Part shown: positions 8,291 through 20,745 of the stretch, in pieces
Layout of the letters: the number at the start of each line of letters is the position of its first letter
How positions within the stretch are numbered: the stretch's first letter is position 1
Assembly: GCA_002321305.1 (NCBI GenBank)
Contig: DCMF01000044.1
Span: 27,468 to 76,551 of the forward strand
Origin: Verrucomicrobia bacterium UBA1629
GTDB lineage: Bacteria > Verrucomicrobiota > Kiritimatiellia > RFP12 > UBA1067
Reading direction: 5' to 3'
DNA length: 49,084 bases
Position numbers and translations under genes: made by a program
Notes under the pieces: generated by a model
Databases searched by the model: none
The model's input: the letters and a program-made list of their open reading frames with translations, nothing else
What the model was told of the DNA's origin: nothing

Positions 8291-8306
8291 TGGCACGGAA
8301 ATTGCA
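8291..8306 (+). promoter_or_regulatory. Sigma-54 (-24/-12) promoter upstream of carB
   Basis: TGGCACG at 8291-8297, four bases, then TTGCA at 8302-8306 match the sigma-54 consensus TGGCACG-N4-TTGCW at every defined base, with GG and GC at the required spacing. The predicted start near 8316-8317 leaves a leader of about four bases before ATG 8321. No acceptable sigma-70 -10 box is present here, unlike at most other transcription units in the window. An imperfect inverted repeat (CATCC...GGATG, 8234-8251) lies about 40 bases upstream and could be an activator site, but this is speculative. Confidence 0.7.
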
Positions 8307-8320
8307 AACGAACCTCTGAT

Positions 8321-11575
<3,255 letters not shown>

Positions 11576-11776
11576 CGAAACCGAAGAAGCGGCGCTTCCC
11601 GCAAGGGCGGAAAATGTTTTTCGCCTGGCGTCTGTTGGGGGGAGCGACGGAAAATCGGGATAAACCGTCCCGAAAGAGCCGGGATAAGGGTGTTCAGAGC
11701 CTGGTGCGATAGACGCGCACACGGAATTATGATAAAATACGCGGACATTTTTCACAATAGAGGAGAATAGTACCTT
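11576..11776 (+). other. carB-tig intergenic region with a palindromic hairpin
   Basis: No gene is supported. GGCGGAAAA at 11606-11614 and TTTTTCGCC at 11617-11625 form an almost perfect stem with a two-base loop. It is not followed by a T-run, so an intrinsic terminator is possible but not typical. CGGGATAA occurs twice further on (near 11657 and 11683). The tig promoter lies at 11730-11738. Confidence 0.45.
11730..11738 (+). promoter_or_regulatory. Extended -10 promoter for tig
   Basis: TG at 11730-11731, one base, then TAAAAT at 11733-11738, followed by ACGCGG, the same downstream context as the other promoters here. TAGACG stands 17 bases upstream as a weak -35. A GAGGAGA ribosome-binding site follows in the leader, about 10 bases before ATG 11777. 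Confidence 0.7.
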
Positions 11777-12961
11777 ATGAAGACCAGCAGCAAGGCACAG
11801 GACAAGTGCCAGGTGAAGATTTCCGTGACGCTCGACGCCGACGAGATGAAGGCCATTGTCAAGGACGTCGAGAAGGTGTTCGTCCGCGAGGCGCAGATTC
11901 CGGGCTTCCGCAAGGGCAAGGTGCCGCTCGCGCTGGTTCGCAAGGAGTTCGCGTCCGGCCTGAAGCAGGAGATCGAGCGCGCGATGTTCCAGAAGCACTA
12001 TCCGGAGGCGGTCAAGGCCGAGAAGGTCGAGGAAGTCGCGCTCGCCGACGTGCAGGACCTGAAGTATGACGACAACGGCGGCTCGTTCGTCGCGGTCGTC
12101 GAGGTGAAGCCGACGTTCAAGCTGCCGACCTACAAGGGCCTGAAGGTCGAGTTCAAGGACGCGAAGGTCGAGGATTCCGCCGTCAAGGACCAGATGGAGC
12201 GCCTGCGCGCGGGCTACGCGACCTACGAGGACGCGAAGGACGGCGAGGCGGTCGCCGAGGGCGACTTCGTGCAGCTCGACTACGAGGGCACGGTCGACGG
12301 CAAGAAGATTCTGGAGATCAGCCCCGAGGCGAAGTTCGTCGGCGAGGGCAAGGGCTTCTGGACGCAGGTCGAGGAAGGGCGCTTCCTGCCGGAAATCCTC
12401 GATGCGGTCAAGGGCATGAAGGTCGGCGAGACGAAGGAGGGCGTCAAGGCGAAGTTCGACAAGGACGCCGCGCCGGACGGCCTCAAGGGCGCGAAGGCGG
12501 TCTACACCGTCACGCTCAAGGGCTTCCGCCGCCGCGTGCTGCCGGACGACAAGGCGTTCGCCGAGAAGGCGAAGGCCGAGAGCGTCGAGAAGCTGGCCGC
12601 GACGATCCGCGAGGCGATGGAGAAGCGCGCCGTCGAGCAGGAGTCCGCCCGCCGCGAGAACGAGGCGATCGACCTCCTCATGAAGAAGGTCGACTTCGAG
12701 GTGCCGGGCTCGCAGGTCCGCCGCGCGATGGACGGCTACCTTCAGGAGCTGGCGCAGCGCGCCCAGTATTCGGGCCTTGACGCGAGCTACTTCGAGAAGA
12801 ACCGCGACCAGATCCTCAAGGACGCCGAGGCGACCGCGACGAAGCAGGTGCGCCTCTGGTACGTGATCGACGCCATCGCCAAGGCCGAGAACATCGAGGC
12901 GAAGGACGAGGAGAAGGGCAAGAAGGTCATCGAGTTCATCCTCGCGAACGCGAAGAAGTAA
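11777..12961 (+). CDS. tig: Trigger factor, ribosome-bound chaperone and prolyl isomerase
   Basis: Binds nascent chains at the ribosome exit tunnel. The ribosome-docking signature GFRKGKVP lies near residues 42-49. A FKBP-like isomerase domain follows at about 150-235 (EGDFVQLDYEGTVDGK), and the C-terminal helical chaperone arms span about 250-380. The protein has 394 residues against about 430 in Escherichia coli, with a short C-terminus ending in EFILANAKK. The FKBP segment is divergent, so isomerase activity may be reduced. It is the first gene of a tig-clpP-clpX cluster, the order found in many bacteria. Start and ribosome-binding site are well defined. Confidence 0.94.
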   Translation: MKTSSKAQDKCQVKISVTLDADEMKAIVKDVEKVFVREAQIPGFRKGKVPLALVRKEFASGLKQEIERAMFQKHYPEAVKAEKVEEVALADVQDLKYDDNGGSFVAVVEVKPTFKLPTYKGLKVEFKDAKVEDSAVKDQMERLRAGYATYEDAKDGEAVAEGDFVQLDYEGTVDGKKILEISPEAKFVGEGKGFWTQVEEGRFLPEILDAVKGMKVGETKEGVKAKFDKDAAPDGLKGAKAVYTVTLKGFRRRVLPDDKAFAEKAKAESVEKLAATIREAMEKRAVEQESARRENEAIDLLMKKVDFEVPGSQVRRAMDGYLQELAQRAQYSGLDASYFEKNRDQILKDAEATATKQVRLWYVIDAIAKAENIEAKDEEKGKKVIEFILANAKK

Positions 12962-12978
12962 GGCGAGGGGGCAATTAT

Positions 12979-13088
12979 CGAATGTTCGAATTTTCGAATC
13001 ACGAATGAATTCGCCAATTCGCCAATTCGATCATTCGATCATTCGACCATTCGATCATTCGATTATTCGACCATTCGACCATTTGACA
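12979..13088 (+). repeat. Inverted octamer array between tig and clpP
   Basis: The left arm has CGAATGTT, CGAATTTT, CGAATCAC (12979-13002). The right arm has nine octamers ATTCGnnn, with two ATTCGCCA followed by ATTCGATC, ATTCGACC and ATTCGATT variants (13009-13080), and a degenerate tenth. The period is exactly eight. It is the same unit family as the first carB insert. The array is open in the clpP frame from ATG 13005, so an N-terminally extended ClpP would be possible, but the ribosome-binding site AGGGGG lies after it. Confidence 0.9.
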
Positions 13089-13103
13089 ACAGGGGGCAAA
13101 AGA

Positions 13104-13691
<588 letters not shown>

Positions 13692-13693
13692 AC

Positions 13694-14953
13694 GTGAAGA
13701 AGAAAGAAGAAGATCTCGTCTGCTCGTTCTGCGGACGCTCGTCGAAGGAGGTCATGCTCATCCCCGGCGACGGCGGCAACATCTGCGTCGATTGCGTACG
13801 CCACGCGAACGACCTCATTTCGCGCCACGCGAAGGCGGCGGAAGGCGTGCCGCCCCTGCCGCCGACGCCGACCCCGAAGGAGATCAAGGCGTTCCTCGAC
13901 CAGTACGTGATCGGCCACGACGAGGTGAAGAAGGTCCTCGCCGTCGCCGTCCACAACCACTACCGCCGGCTGGAGGCCTCCGAAGGAAAAGGGAAGAAGG
14001 AAGAGGGAAGCCGTGCGGCGGGTTCCTCTTTCGACGACGTGGAGATCGAGAAGTCGAACATCCTGCTGATCGGGCCGACGGGCTGCGGCAAGACGCTCCT
14101 CGCGAAGACGCTTGCGAAGATGCTGGGTGTGCCGTTCGCGATCGGCGACGCGACCGTCCTCACGCAGGCGGGCTACGTCGGCGAAGACGTCGAGAACCTC
14201 GTCCGCTACCTGCTGCAGAACGCGGACGGCAACGTCGAGCTCGCGAAGCGCGGCATCATCTACGTGGACGAGATCGACAAGATCGCCTCGAAGACGGACA
14301 ACGTGTCCATCACGCGCGACGTCGGCGGCGAGGGCGTGCAGCAGACGCTGCTGAAGCTCGTCGAGGGCACGGTCTGCCGCATCCCGCCGAAGGGCGGGCG
14401 CAAGCATCCCGACCAGGAGTACATCGAGGTCGACACGTCGAACATCCTCTTCATCTGCGGCGGCGCGTTCGTCGGGCTCGACAAGATCGTCGCCGCGCGC
14501 AAGGACGCGCACGCGATCGGCTTCGGCGCCGCCCAAACCTCCCAAACTTCCCAAACTTCCCAACCTGACCACGAGATCAATCCGCAGGACGTGCGTCCCG
14601 AAGACCTCGTGAAGTTCGGCCTCATCCCGGAGTTCACGGGCCGTCTCCCCGTCATCACGACGATGCGGGACCTCTCCGAAGACGACCTCGTGCGGATTTT
14701 GACGGAGCCGAAGAACTCGCTCGTCAAGCAGTACCAGAAGCTCCTGGCGATGGACGGCGTGGAGCTTTCGTTCGAGCCGGCGGCGCTGAAGGCGCTCGCG
14801 AAGACGGCGCTGGCCCGCAAGACGGGCGCGCGCGGCCTCCGCGCCGAAATGGAGAAGCTCATGACGGACGTCATGTACGAGGCGCCGGGCAACGCGGCGA
14901 TGACGAAGGTCGTCGTCACGCCGAAGATGATCGAGGAGCGGCTGGGGAAGTAG
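13694..14953 (+). CDS. clpX: ATP-dependent Clp protease ATP-binding subunit ClpX
   Basis: AAA+ unfoldase that feeds ClpP. The N-terminal zinc-binding domain has Cys10, Cys13, Cys31 and Cys34. Walker A GPTGCGKT lies near 126-133, Walker B IIYVDEIDK near 190, and the GYVGEDVE pore loop and RGLR sensor-2 region are in place. The total is 419 residues. Residues about 280-291 come from a nonamer array inserted in the variable loop before VRPEDLVKFGLIPEF. A purine-rich stretch at about 13982-14008 encodes another low-complexity insert before the Walker A. GTG at 13694 is two bases after the clpP stop, so translation is probably coupled. Confidence 0.95.
   Translation: MKKKEEDLVCSFCGRSSKEVMLIPGDGGNICVDCVRHANDLISRHAKAAEGVPPLPPTPTPKEIKAFLDQYVIGHDEVKKVLAVAVHNHYRRLEASEGKGKKEEGSRAAGSSFDDVEIEKSNILLIGPTGCGKTLLAKTLAKMLGVPFAIGDATVLTQAGYVGEDVENLVRYLLQNADGNVELAKRGIIYVDEIDKIASKTDNVSITRDVGGEGVQQTLLKLVEGTVCRIPPKGGRKHPDQEYIEVDTSNILFICGGAFVGLDKIVAARKDAHAIGFGAAQTSQTSQTSQPDHEINPQDVRPEDLVKFGLIPEFTGRLPVITTMRDLSEDDLVRILTEPKNSLVKQYQKLLAMDGVELSFEPAALKALAKTALARKTGARGLRAEMEKLMTDVMYEAPGNAAMTKVVVTPKMIEERLGK
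14531..14565 (+). repeat. In-frame nonamer array inside clpX
   Basis: GCCCAAACC, TCCCAAACT, TCCCAAACT and TCCCAACC run head to tail and encode a Gln-Thr-Ser repeat. The unit is the same as in kdsB at 5157-5196. It sits in a loop whose length and sequence vary widely among ClpX proteins. Confidence 0.88.
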
Positions 14954-15000
14954 CCGACTTGGACAAAGGACAGGCGACGGCGGACAGCGGTCGCGCAGTT

Positions 15001-15342
15001 ATGAACCTGACATTGCTGAAAGCGAAATTGCACCGGATCCGGGTCACGGAGGCGTGCCTCGACTACGAGGGGTCGCTGACGCTCGACCCGGACGACATGG
15101 AGGCGGTCGGCATCCTCCCCTACGAGAAGATCCTCTGCGCCGACGTCGAGAACGGCAACCGCTTCGAGACGTACGCCATCGCCGGAAAGCGCGGCAGCCA
15201 CGTCTGCTGCCTCAACGGCGCGGCGGCCCACCAGGGGAAGGTCGGCGACCGCCTCATCGTCATGTGCTTCGCGCAGATGGCGGCGGACGAGGCGAAGACC
15301 TGGATTCCGAAGGTGAAGCACTTCGGCACACAGAGCCGCTGA
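15001..15342 (+). CDS. panD: Aspartate 1-decarboxylase precursor
   Basis: Converts aspartate to beta-alanine for pantothenate and coenzyme A. The proenzyme cleaves itself between Gly24 and Ser25 (DYEGSLTLD) to make the pyruvoyl cofactor. KLHRIRVTEA, the FETYAI strand, the GKRGS loop and CLNGAAA are family hallmarks. With ATG 15001 the protein has 113 residues, slightly below the usual 115-126. An upstream TTG at 14959 would add 14 residues with no homology. There is no clear ribosome-binding site. It lies 47 bases after clpX; no other pantothenate gene is in the window. Confidence 0.93.
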   Translation: MNLTLLKAKLHRIRVTEACLDYEGSLTLDPDDMEAVGILPYEKILCADVENGNRFETYAIAGKRGSHVCCLNGAAAHQGKVGDRLIVMCFAQMAADEAKTWIPKVKHFGTQSR

Positions 15343-15401
15343 AACGCTCAATCAGCCCTTTGCCTTGAGGATGGTGACGCCGCAGTCCGCTTGATTCCGT
15401 T

Positions 15402-15813
15402 ATGCTGCACGTCATTGCCACACCCATCGGAAATCTCGGCGACCGCTCGCCACGCGCGCTGGAGGCGTTCAGGTCGTCTGCCGTCATCGCCTGCGAAGAC
15501 ACGCGGCGCACGTGGCAGCTCCTGACGCACTTCGGCATTCCGCGTCCGTCCGAGATGTTCTCGTACCGGCAGGGGAACGAAGACCGCATCGCCGAGAAGG
15601 TGCTGGCGGATCTCGCGCCCGGCAGGGACGTCGCGCTCTGCCTGACGAAGGTCCACGAGCGCGTGTCGCGCGGCTATCTCTCCGATCTCGTGCGGGAATA
15701 CAGGGGCCTGAAGGTGAAAGGGGAGGTCGCGCTTGTGGTCGCGGGCTGCAATCCGAAGTTCAGGCGCGCAGATTCTGCTATAATATGCGGTCAAAAAGAG
15801 GAAAGAGAAAAAG

Positions 15814-15821
<8 letters not shown>
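15402..15821 (+). pseudogene. rsmI: rsmI remnant (16S rRNA 2'-O-methyltransferase) with internal in-frame deletion
   Basis: Intact RsmI methylates C1402 of 16S rRNA. The start is clearly RsmI: HVIATPIGNLGDRSPRALE, the ACEDTRRT motif and a GRDVALC strand. The chain then jumps directly to a segment resembling the RsmI C-terminal part, LTKVHERVSRGYLSDLV and KGEVALVVAG. About 110 residues are missing, including the SDAGTP motif and the PGPSA and FYESPHR regions that bind S-adenosylmethionine. The reading frame is kept across the junction. The 3' end runs without a conserved stop into the promoter and start of the next gene. The SAM site is lost, so methylation is not expected. A functional copy elsewhere in the genome is possible. 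Confidence 0.8.
15776..15784 (+). promoter_or_regulatory. Extended -10 promoter for the DEAD-box helicase
   Basis: TG at 15776-15777, one base, then TATAAT at 15779-15784, followed by ATGCGG. It lies inside the 3' end of the rsmI remnant. GAGGAAAGAG follows as ribosome-binding site before ATG 15814. Confidence 0.72.
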
Positions 15822-17118
<1,297 letters not shown>

Positions 17119-17139
17119 GGTGGCATAACCCTTCGCATC

Positions 17140-17958
17140 ATGAAACGACTTCTGACGATTCAGGACATCTCGTGCGTCGGCCAGTGCTCGACGACGGTCG
17201 CGCTGCCGCTCGTGAGCGCGTGCGGCGTCGAGTGCGCCGTCCTGCCGCCGGCGATTCTCTCGAACCACACGGCGGCCGGCTTCAAGGGCTGGAGCTTCTG
17301 CGACCTCACGGCCGAGCTGCCGAAGGTCGAGGCGAAGTGGGTCGAGCAGGGCATCGCGTTCGACGCCTTCTACACGGGCTACGTCTGCGAAAGCCACATC
17401 GACCCGATCCTCTCCATCATGAGGACGTGCGCGCGGCCGGGGGCCGTGCGCATCGTCGATCCGGCGATGGCCGACAACGGCGCGCTCTATCCGGGCTTCG
17501 CGGCGGACTTCCCGAAGAAGATGGCGCGGCTCGTCGCGGGCGCCGACTACATCCTGCCGAACCTGACCGAGGCCGCGCTCCTCGCGGGCCGCGCGCCGAA
17601 GCTGGAGGGCTACACGAAGGCCGAGCTGGAGGGGCTGGTCGCCGACCTGCACGCGCTCGGCGCGAAGAGCGTCGTCCTGACGGGCGTCAGCTTCGAGCCG
17701 GGGCTTCTCGGCTCCGCCGTGTCGGACGGGGCGCACGTCGCGTATGACTTCAACCCGCGCCTGCCCTGCGCGTTTCACGGCACGGGCGACGTGTTCGCGT
17801 CCGTCTTCGCCGGCGCCGTCCTGCGCGGCAAGACCGCCGCCGAGGCGGCCGCGCTCGCGGCGGATGTCGTCTGCCGCGCCATCGAGGCGACGGCGCCGGA
17901 CCACTGGTACGGCGTCAGCTTCGAGAAGGTCATCCCCTGGCTGTCAACCCGCTTCTAG
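17140..17958 (+). CDS. Pyridoxal/pyridoxamine kinase, ribokinase fold
   Basis: Phosphorylates pyridoxal, pyridoxamine or pyridoxine in the vitamin B6 salvage pathway. The N-terminus ISCVGQCSTTVALPL matches the substrate loop of PdxK/PdxY-type enzymes. The ALPPAILSNHT-like segment, the GYVCES turn, the DPAMADNG phosphate region and PNLTEAALL follow. The anion-hole motif GTGDVFAS (near 214) carries the catalytic Asp. The 272 residues are normal for the family. PdxK and PdxY cannot be separated from sequence reading alone. The ATG at 17140 lacks a close ribosome-binding site; AAGGTGG is 17 bases upstream. Confidence 0.88.
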   Translation: MKRLLTIQDISCVGQCSTTVALPLVSACGVECAVLPPAILSNHTAAGFKGWSFCDLTAELPKVEAKWVEQGIAFDAFYTGYVCESHIDPILSIMRTCARPGAVRIVDPAMADNGALYPGFAADFPKKMARLVAGADYILPNLTEAALLAGRAPKLEGYTKAELEGLVADLHALGAKSVVLTGVSFEPGLLGSAVSDGAHVAYDFNPRLPCAFHGTGDVFASVFAGAVLRGKTAAEAAALAADVVCRAIEATAPDHWYGVSFEKVIPWLSTRF

Positions 17959-17990
17959 CAATTTAAATCGAGCTATTCGCTGGTTATTTT

Positions 17991-18026
17991 GTCCTGTTCG
18001 TCCTATTTGTCCTATTCCTCCTGTCA
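17991..18026 (+). repeat. Nonamer array between pyridoxal kinase and thioredoxin-like gene
   Basis: GTCCTGTTC, GTCCTATTT, GTCCTATTC and CTCCTGTCA run head to tail with a nine-base period. The array is bracketed by a direct repeat CTGTCAACC at 17941-17949 and 18021-18029. This may be a trace of insertion or chance. No promoter or terminator is recognised in the gap 17959-18044. Confidence 0.75.
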
Positions 18027-18044
18027 ACCATCCCATCCCATTGA

Positions 18045-18905
18045 ATGATGAAGACCCGTTATCTGCCCCTTTCCCTGTTCGTCGCCCTTGTCGCGGCGAC
18101 GGCGCTGGCCGTCGACTGGCGGAACCTTGACGAGGAACATCACCTCGGCGGACGCAAGACGAGCAAGGGCTACCTGCGCGGCAAGGTCGTGCTGGTCGAT
18201 CGCTGGGGCGTGAAGTGTCCGCCCTGCCGCCAGATGCTGCCGCGCATGGAGGAGATCTGGCAGAGCTTCAAGACGAAGCCGTTCGTCGCGCTCGGCGGGC
18301 ACTGTCCGGGCTGGGGCGACGCGGCGGGCGTGCAGGCCCTTGTCAAGGAACACGGCCTCACCTACCCGATCTACGAGGACGCGGGGCTTGCCGCGCTGGA
18401 ACCGCGCTTCAACGAGATCCCGTTCCTCTATGTCGTGGACGAGACGGGCAAGGTCGTCTACAAGGGGCATGACGAGCGCGCGGCGACGCAGGCGATCGTG
18501 ACGGCCCTCACCGACATGGAGGCGCCGCGCAACGTGGCCGAGTGGAAGCGGTTCCTCGACTTCGAGCTCGAATACCTGCCGGGCAAGGCGTATCTGCGCC
18601 TCAAGGAGTTCAACAAGGCGTTCCCGTCCGAGGCGAAGGCCCTCTACGGCGAGAAGGCGCGCGAGCTGCTGGCGATCCCGGACGTGAAGAAGCTCGCCGA
18701 ACTCGTCGATTTCGCGCGAAAGGCGAAGGACATGCGGAAGTTCGGCGAGAAGCAGCAGATGAAGCAGAAGCGCTACGAGAAGCTGGTGAAGGACGCGCTC
18801 GCGAGCGCGAAGTACAAGCCGCTCCTGGAGTCGTCGAATCCGTTCGTCGTGCAGGAGGCGAAGAACGCGCTGGCGGATCTCAAGTGGACGGCGGCGGGAT
18901 TTTAA
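18045..18905 (+). CDS. Exported thioredoxin-like protein (TlpA/AhpC-type fold)
   Basis: A signal peptide is visible: MMKTRYLPLSLFVALVAATALA, positive then hydrophobic, with cleavage likely after ALA near residue 22. The thioredoxin fold follows with a CPPC active site in GVKCPPCRQML near residue 58, then a cis-Pro-type segment NEIPFLYVVD and a closing helix. Residues about 165-286 are a Lys/Glu-rich helical extension without a recognised domain. A periplasmic disulphide reductase or resistance role is plausible for the fold, but the partner is unknown. Eight bases separate it from the acyl-CoA synthetase-like gene, so the two are probably co-transcribed. Confidence 0.82.
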   Translation: MMKTRYLPLSLFVALVAATALAVDWRNLDEEHHLGGRKTSKGYLRGKVVLVDRWGVKCPPCRQMLPRMEEIWQSFKTKPFVALGGHCPGWGDAAGVQALVKEHGLTYPIYEDAGLAALEPRFNEIPFLYVVDETGKVVYKGHDERAATQAIVTALTDMEAPRNVAEWKRFLDFELEYLPGKAYLRLKEFNKAFPSEAKALYGEKARELLAIPDVKKLAELVDFARKAKDMRKFGEKQQMKQKRYEKLVKDALASAKYKPLLESSNPFVVQEAKNALADLKWTAAGF

Positions 18906-18912
18906 GGGAACT

Positions 18913-20565
18913 ATGGAATTCAATAACATTACAGAGATTCTTGCGCGCAACGCCCGGAACTGGCCGAACGACGTCGCGCTTGTCGAGATCAATCCGCAGG
19001 AGCTGGAGAACCACCACACGACGTGGCGCGAGTACTCGCTGATCGAGGCGTCGCCGATCGCGGCGTTCCGCAGCGAGATCACGTGGCAGGAGTTCGACGA
19101 GCAGGCGAACCGCTTTGCGAACTTCCTCCTCTCGCGCGGCTTCAAGAAGGGCGAGAAGGTCGCGATCCTCCTCATGAACTGCCTCGACTGGTTGCCGATC
19201 TACTTCGGCGTCCTCCGCGCGGGGTGCATGGCCGTGCCGCTCAACTTCCGCTACACGGCGGAGGAGATCAGGTACTGCCTCGAGCTGTCCGACGCGGACG
19301 CGCTCGTGTTCGGGCCGGCGTTCACGGGACGCGTCGAGGAGATCGTCGACCGCGTGCCGCGCCTCAAGGCGCGCCTCTACGTCGGAGACGACTGCCCAAG
19401 CTTTGCCGAGCCGTACCGTGGGCTCGTCGGCTACTGCAGCGCGCGCTGCCCCGACGTCCCGATCACGCCCGAAGACGACGCGGCGATCTACTTTTCGAGC
19501 GGCACGACGGGCTTCCCGAAAGCCATCGTCCTCCAGCACAAGTGCCTGCTTCATTCCTGCAAGGTCGAGCAGGCGCACCACGGGCAGACGCGCGACGACT
19601 GCTTCCTCTGCATTCCGCCGCTCTACCACACGGGCGCGAAGATGCACTGGTTCGGGTCGCTCCTGGCGGGCTGCCGGTCGGTGCTGCTGATGGGCGTCAA
19701 GCCCGAATGGATCATCCGCGCCGTGAGCGAGGAGGGCTGCACGATCGTCTGGCTGCTCGTGCCGTGGGCGCAGGACATCCTCGACGCGATCGACCGGGGC
19801 GAGGTGAAGCTTCCGGACTACCGGCTCGGCCAGTGGCGGCTCATGCACATCGGCGCGCAGCCCGTGCCGCCGGCGCTCATCAAGCGGTGGAAGAAGGTCT
19901 TTCCGCATCACGCCTACGACACGAACTACGGGCTTTCGGAATCGACGGGGCCTGGAGCCGTGCACCTTGGCGTGGAGAACATCGACCACGTGGGCGCGAT
20001 CGGCGTCGCCGGCTACGGCTGGGAGACGAAGATCGTCGGGACGGACGGCGTGACGCCCGTGAAGCCGGGGGCGGTCGGCGAGCTCGCCCTCAAGGGGCCG
20101 GGCCTCATGAAGGAATACTACAAGAACCCGCAGGCGACGGCCGAGATCATGAAGGAGCCGGGCTGGCTCCTGACGGGCGACATGGCCGAGGAGAAGGGCG
20201 GCTTCATCTATCTCGTCGACCGGGCGAAGGACGTCATCATCACGGGCGGCGAGAACCTCTACCCGGTGCAGATCGAGGACTTCATCCGCGCGAACCCGAA
20301 GGTGAAGGACGTCGCCGTGATTGGCCTGCCCGACGTGCGGCTGGGCGAGATCGCGGCGGCCATCGTCTCCGTCAAGGAGGGGACGACGCTGGACGAGAAG
20401 GAGTTCAACGACTTCTGCCTGGGGCTGCCGCGCTACAAGCGTCCGCGCAAGGTGATCTTCGCGGACGTGCCGCGCAACCCGACGGGCAAGATCGAGAAGC
20501 CCAAGCTCCGCCAGATGTACGGCGGCGCGGGCCTCGTCGCCCAGCAGAACGGCATCCGCGAATAG
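18913..20565 (+). CDS. AMP-binding acyl-CoA synthetase-like enzyme
   Basis: A class I adenylate-forming enzyme that activates a carboxylic acid as acyl-AMP and normally transfers it to coenzyme A. The 550 residues show the P-loop YFSSGTTGFPKA near 195, the GLSEST motif near 340, LLTGDMAE near 419, the hinge DRAKDVIITGGENLYP, and the catalytic Lys region NPTGKIEKPKL near 525. Acid specificity cannot be read from sequence; medium- or long-chain fatty acids and aryl acids are both possible. AAGGGA precedes ATG 18913 at good spacing. No acyl carrier or beta-oxidation gene is adjacent. Confidence 0.88.
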   Translation: MEFNNITEILARNARNWPNDVALVEINPQELENHHTTWREYSLIEASPIAAFRSEITWQEFDEQANRFANFLLSRGFKKGEKVAILLMNCLDWLPIYFGVLRAGCMAVPLNFRYTAEEIRYCLELSDADALVFGPAFTGRVEEIVDRVPRLKARLYVGDDCPSFAEPYRGLVGYCSARCPDVPITPEDDAAIYFSSGTTGFPKAIVLQHKCLLHSCKVEQAHHGQTRDDCFLCIPPLYHTGAKMHWFGSLLAGCRSVLLMGVKPEWIIRAVSEEGCTIVWLLVPWAQDILDAIDRGEVKLPDYRLGQWRLMHIGAQPVPPALIKRWKKVFPHHAYDTNYGLSESTGPGAVHLGVENIDHVGAIGVAGYGWETKIVGTDGVTPVKPGAVGELALKGPGLMKEYYKNPQATAEIMKEPGWLLTGDMAEEKGGFIYLVDRAKDVIITGGENLYPVQIEDFIRANPKVKDVAVIGLPDVRLGEIAAAIVSVKEGTTLDEKEFNDFCLGLPRYKRPRKVIFADVPRNPTGKIEKPKLRQMYGGAGLVAQQNGIRE

Positions 20566-20745
20566 GCGCCGGCCGATACGTCCTGAGAGTCAAAGATTTC
20601 TTGGGGACAGTCGTCCGCTCTGGCTTAAGCTGGCAGGCGCAGGGGGAAGATGCCGAAGAAGGTGTAGATTTTTGATGGCGTCCCTGTTGTCCCAGGACGG
20701 TTCGGATATGGTATAATAGCCCGAAGTCAAAGCGAGGAGAATGGA
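20566..20745 (+). other. Intergenic region upstream of the nucleoside hydrolase
   Basis: No gene is supported. TGGGGACAG occurs at 20602-20610 and again at 21928-21936 in the gap after the nucleoside hydrolase. Both copies lie 45-105 bases upstream of a TATAAT promoter. The rest shows no clear structure. Confidence 0.35.
20709..20717 (+). promoter_or_regulatory. Extended -10 promoter for the nucleoside hydrolase gene
   Basis: TG at 20709-20710, one base, then TATAAT at 20712-20717, preceded by GGATA and followed by AGCCCG. A GAGGAGA ribosome-binding site follows before ATG 20746. Confidence 0.72.

Noticed and set aside
12979..13088. CRISPR array
   Set aside because: Units are only 7-9 bases, head to tail, with no spacers and no cas genes.
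13005..13103. N-terminal extension of ClpP from ATG 13005
   Set aside because: It would translate the octamer array, and the ribosome-binding site and family length support GTG 13104.
17120..17136. Second sigma-54 promoter before the pyridoxal kinase gene
   Set aside because: TGGCATA and a GC element are present but the spacing is one base too long and the -12 box reads TTCGC.
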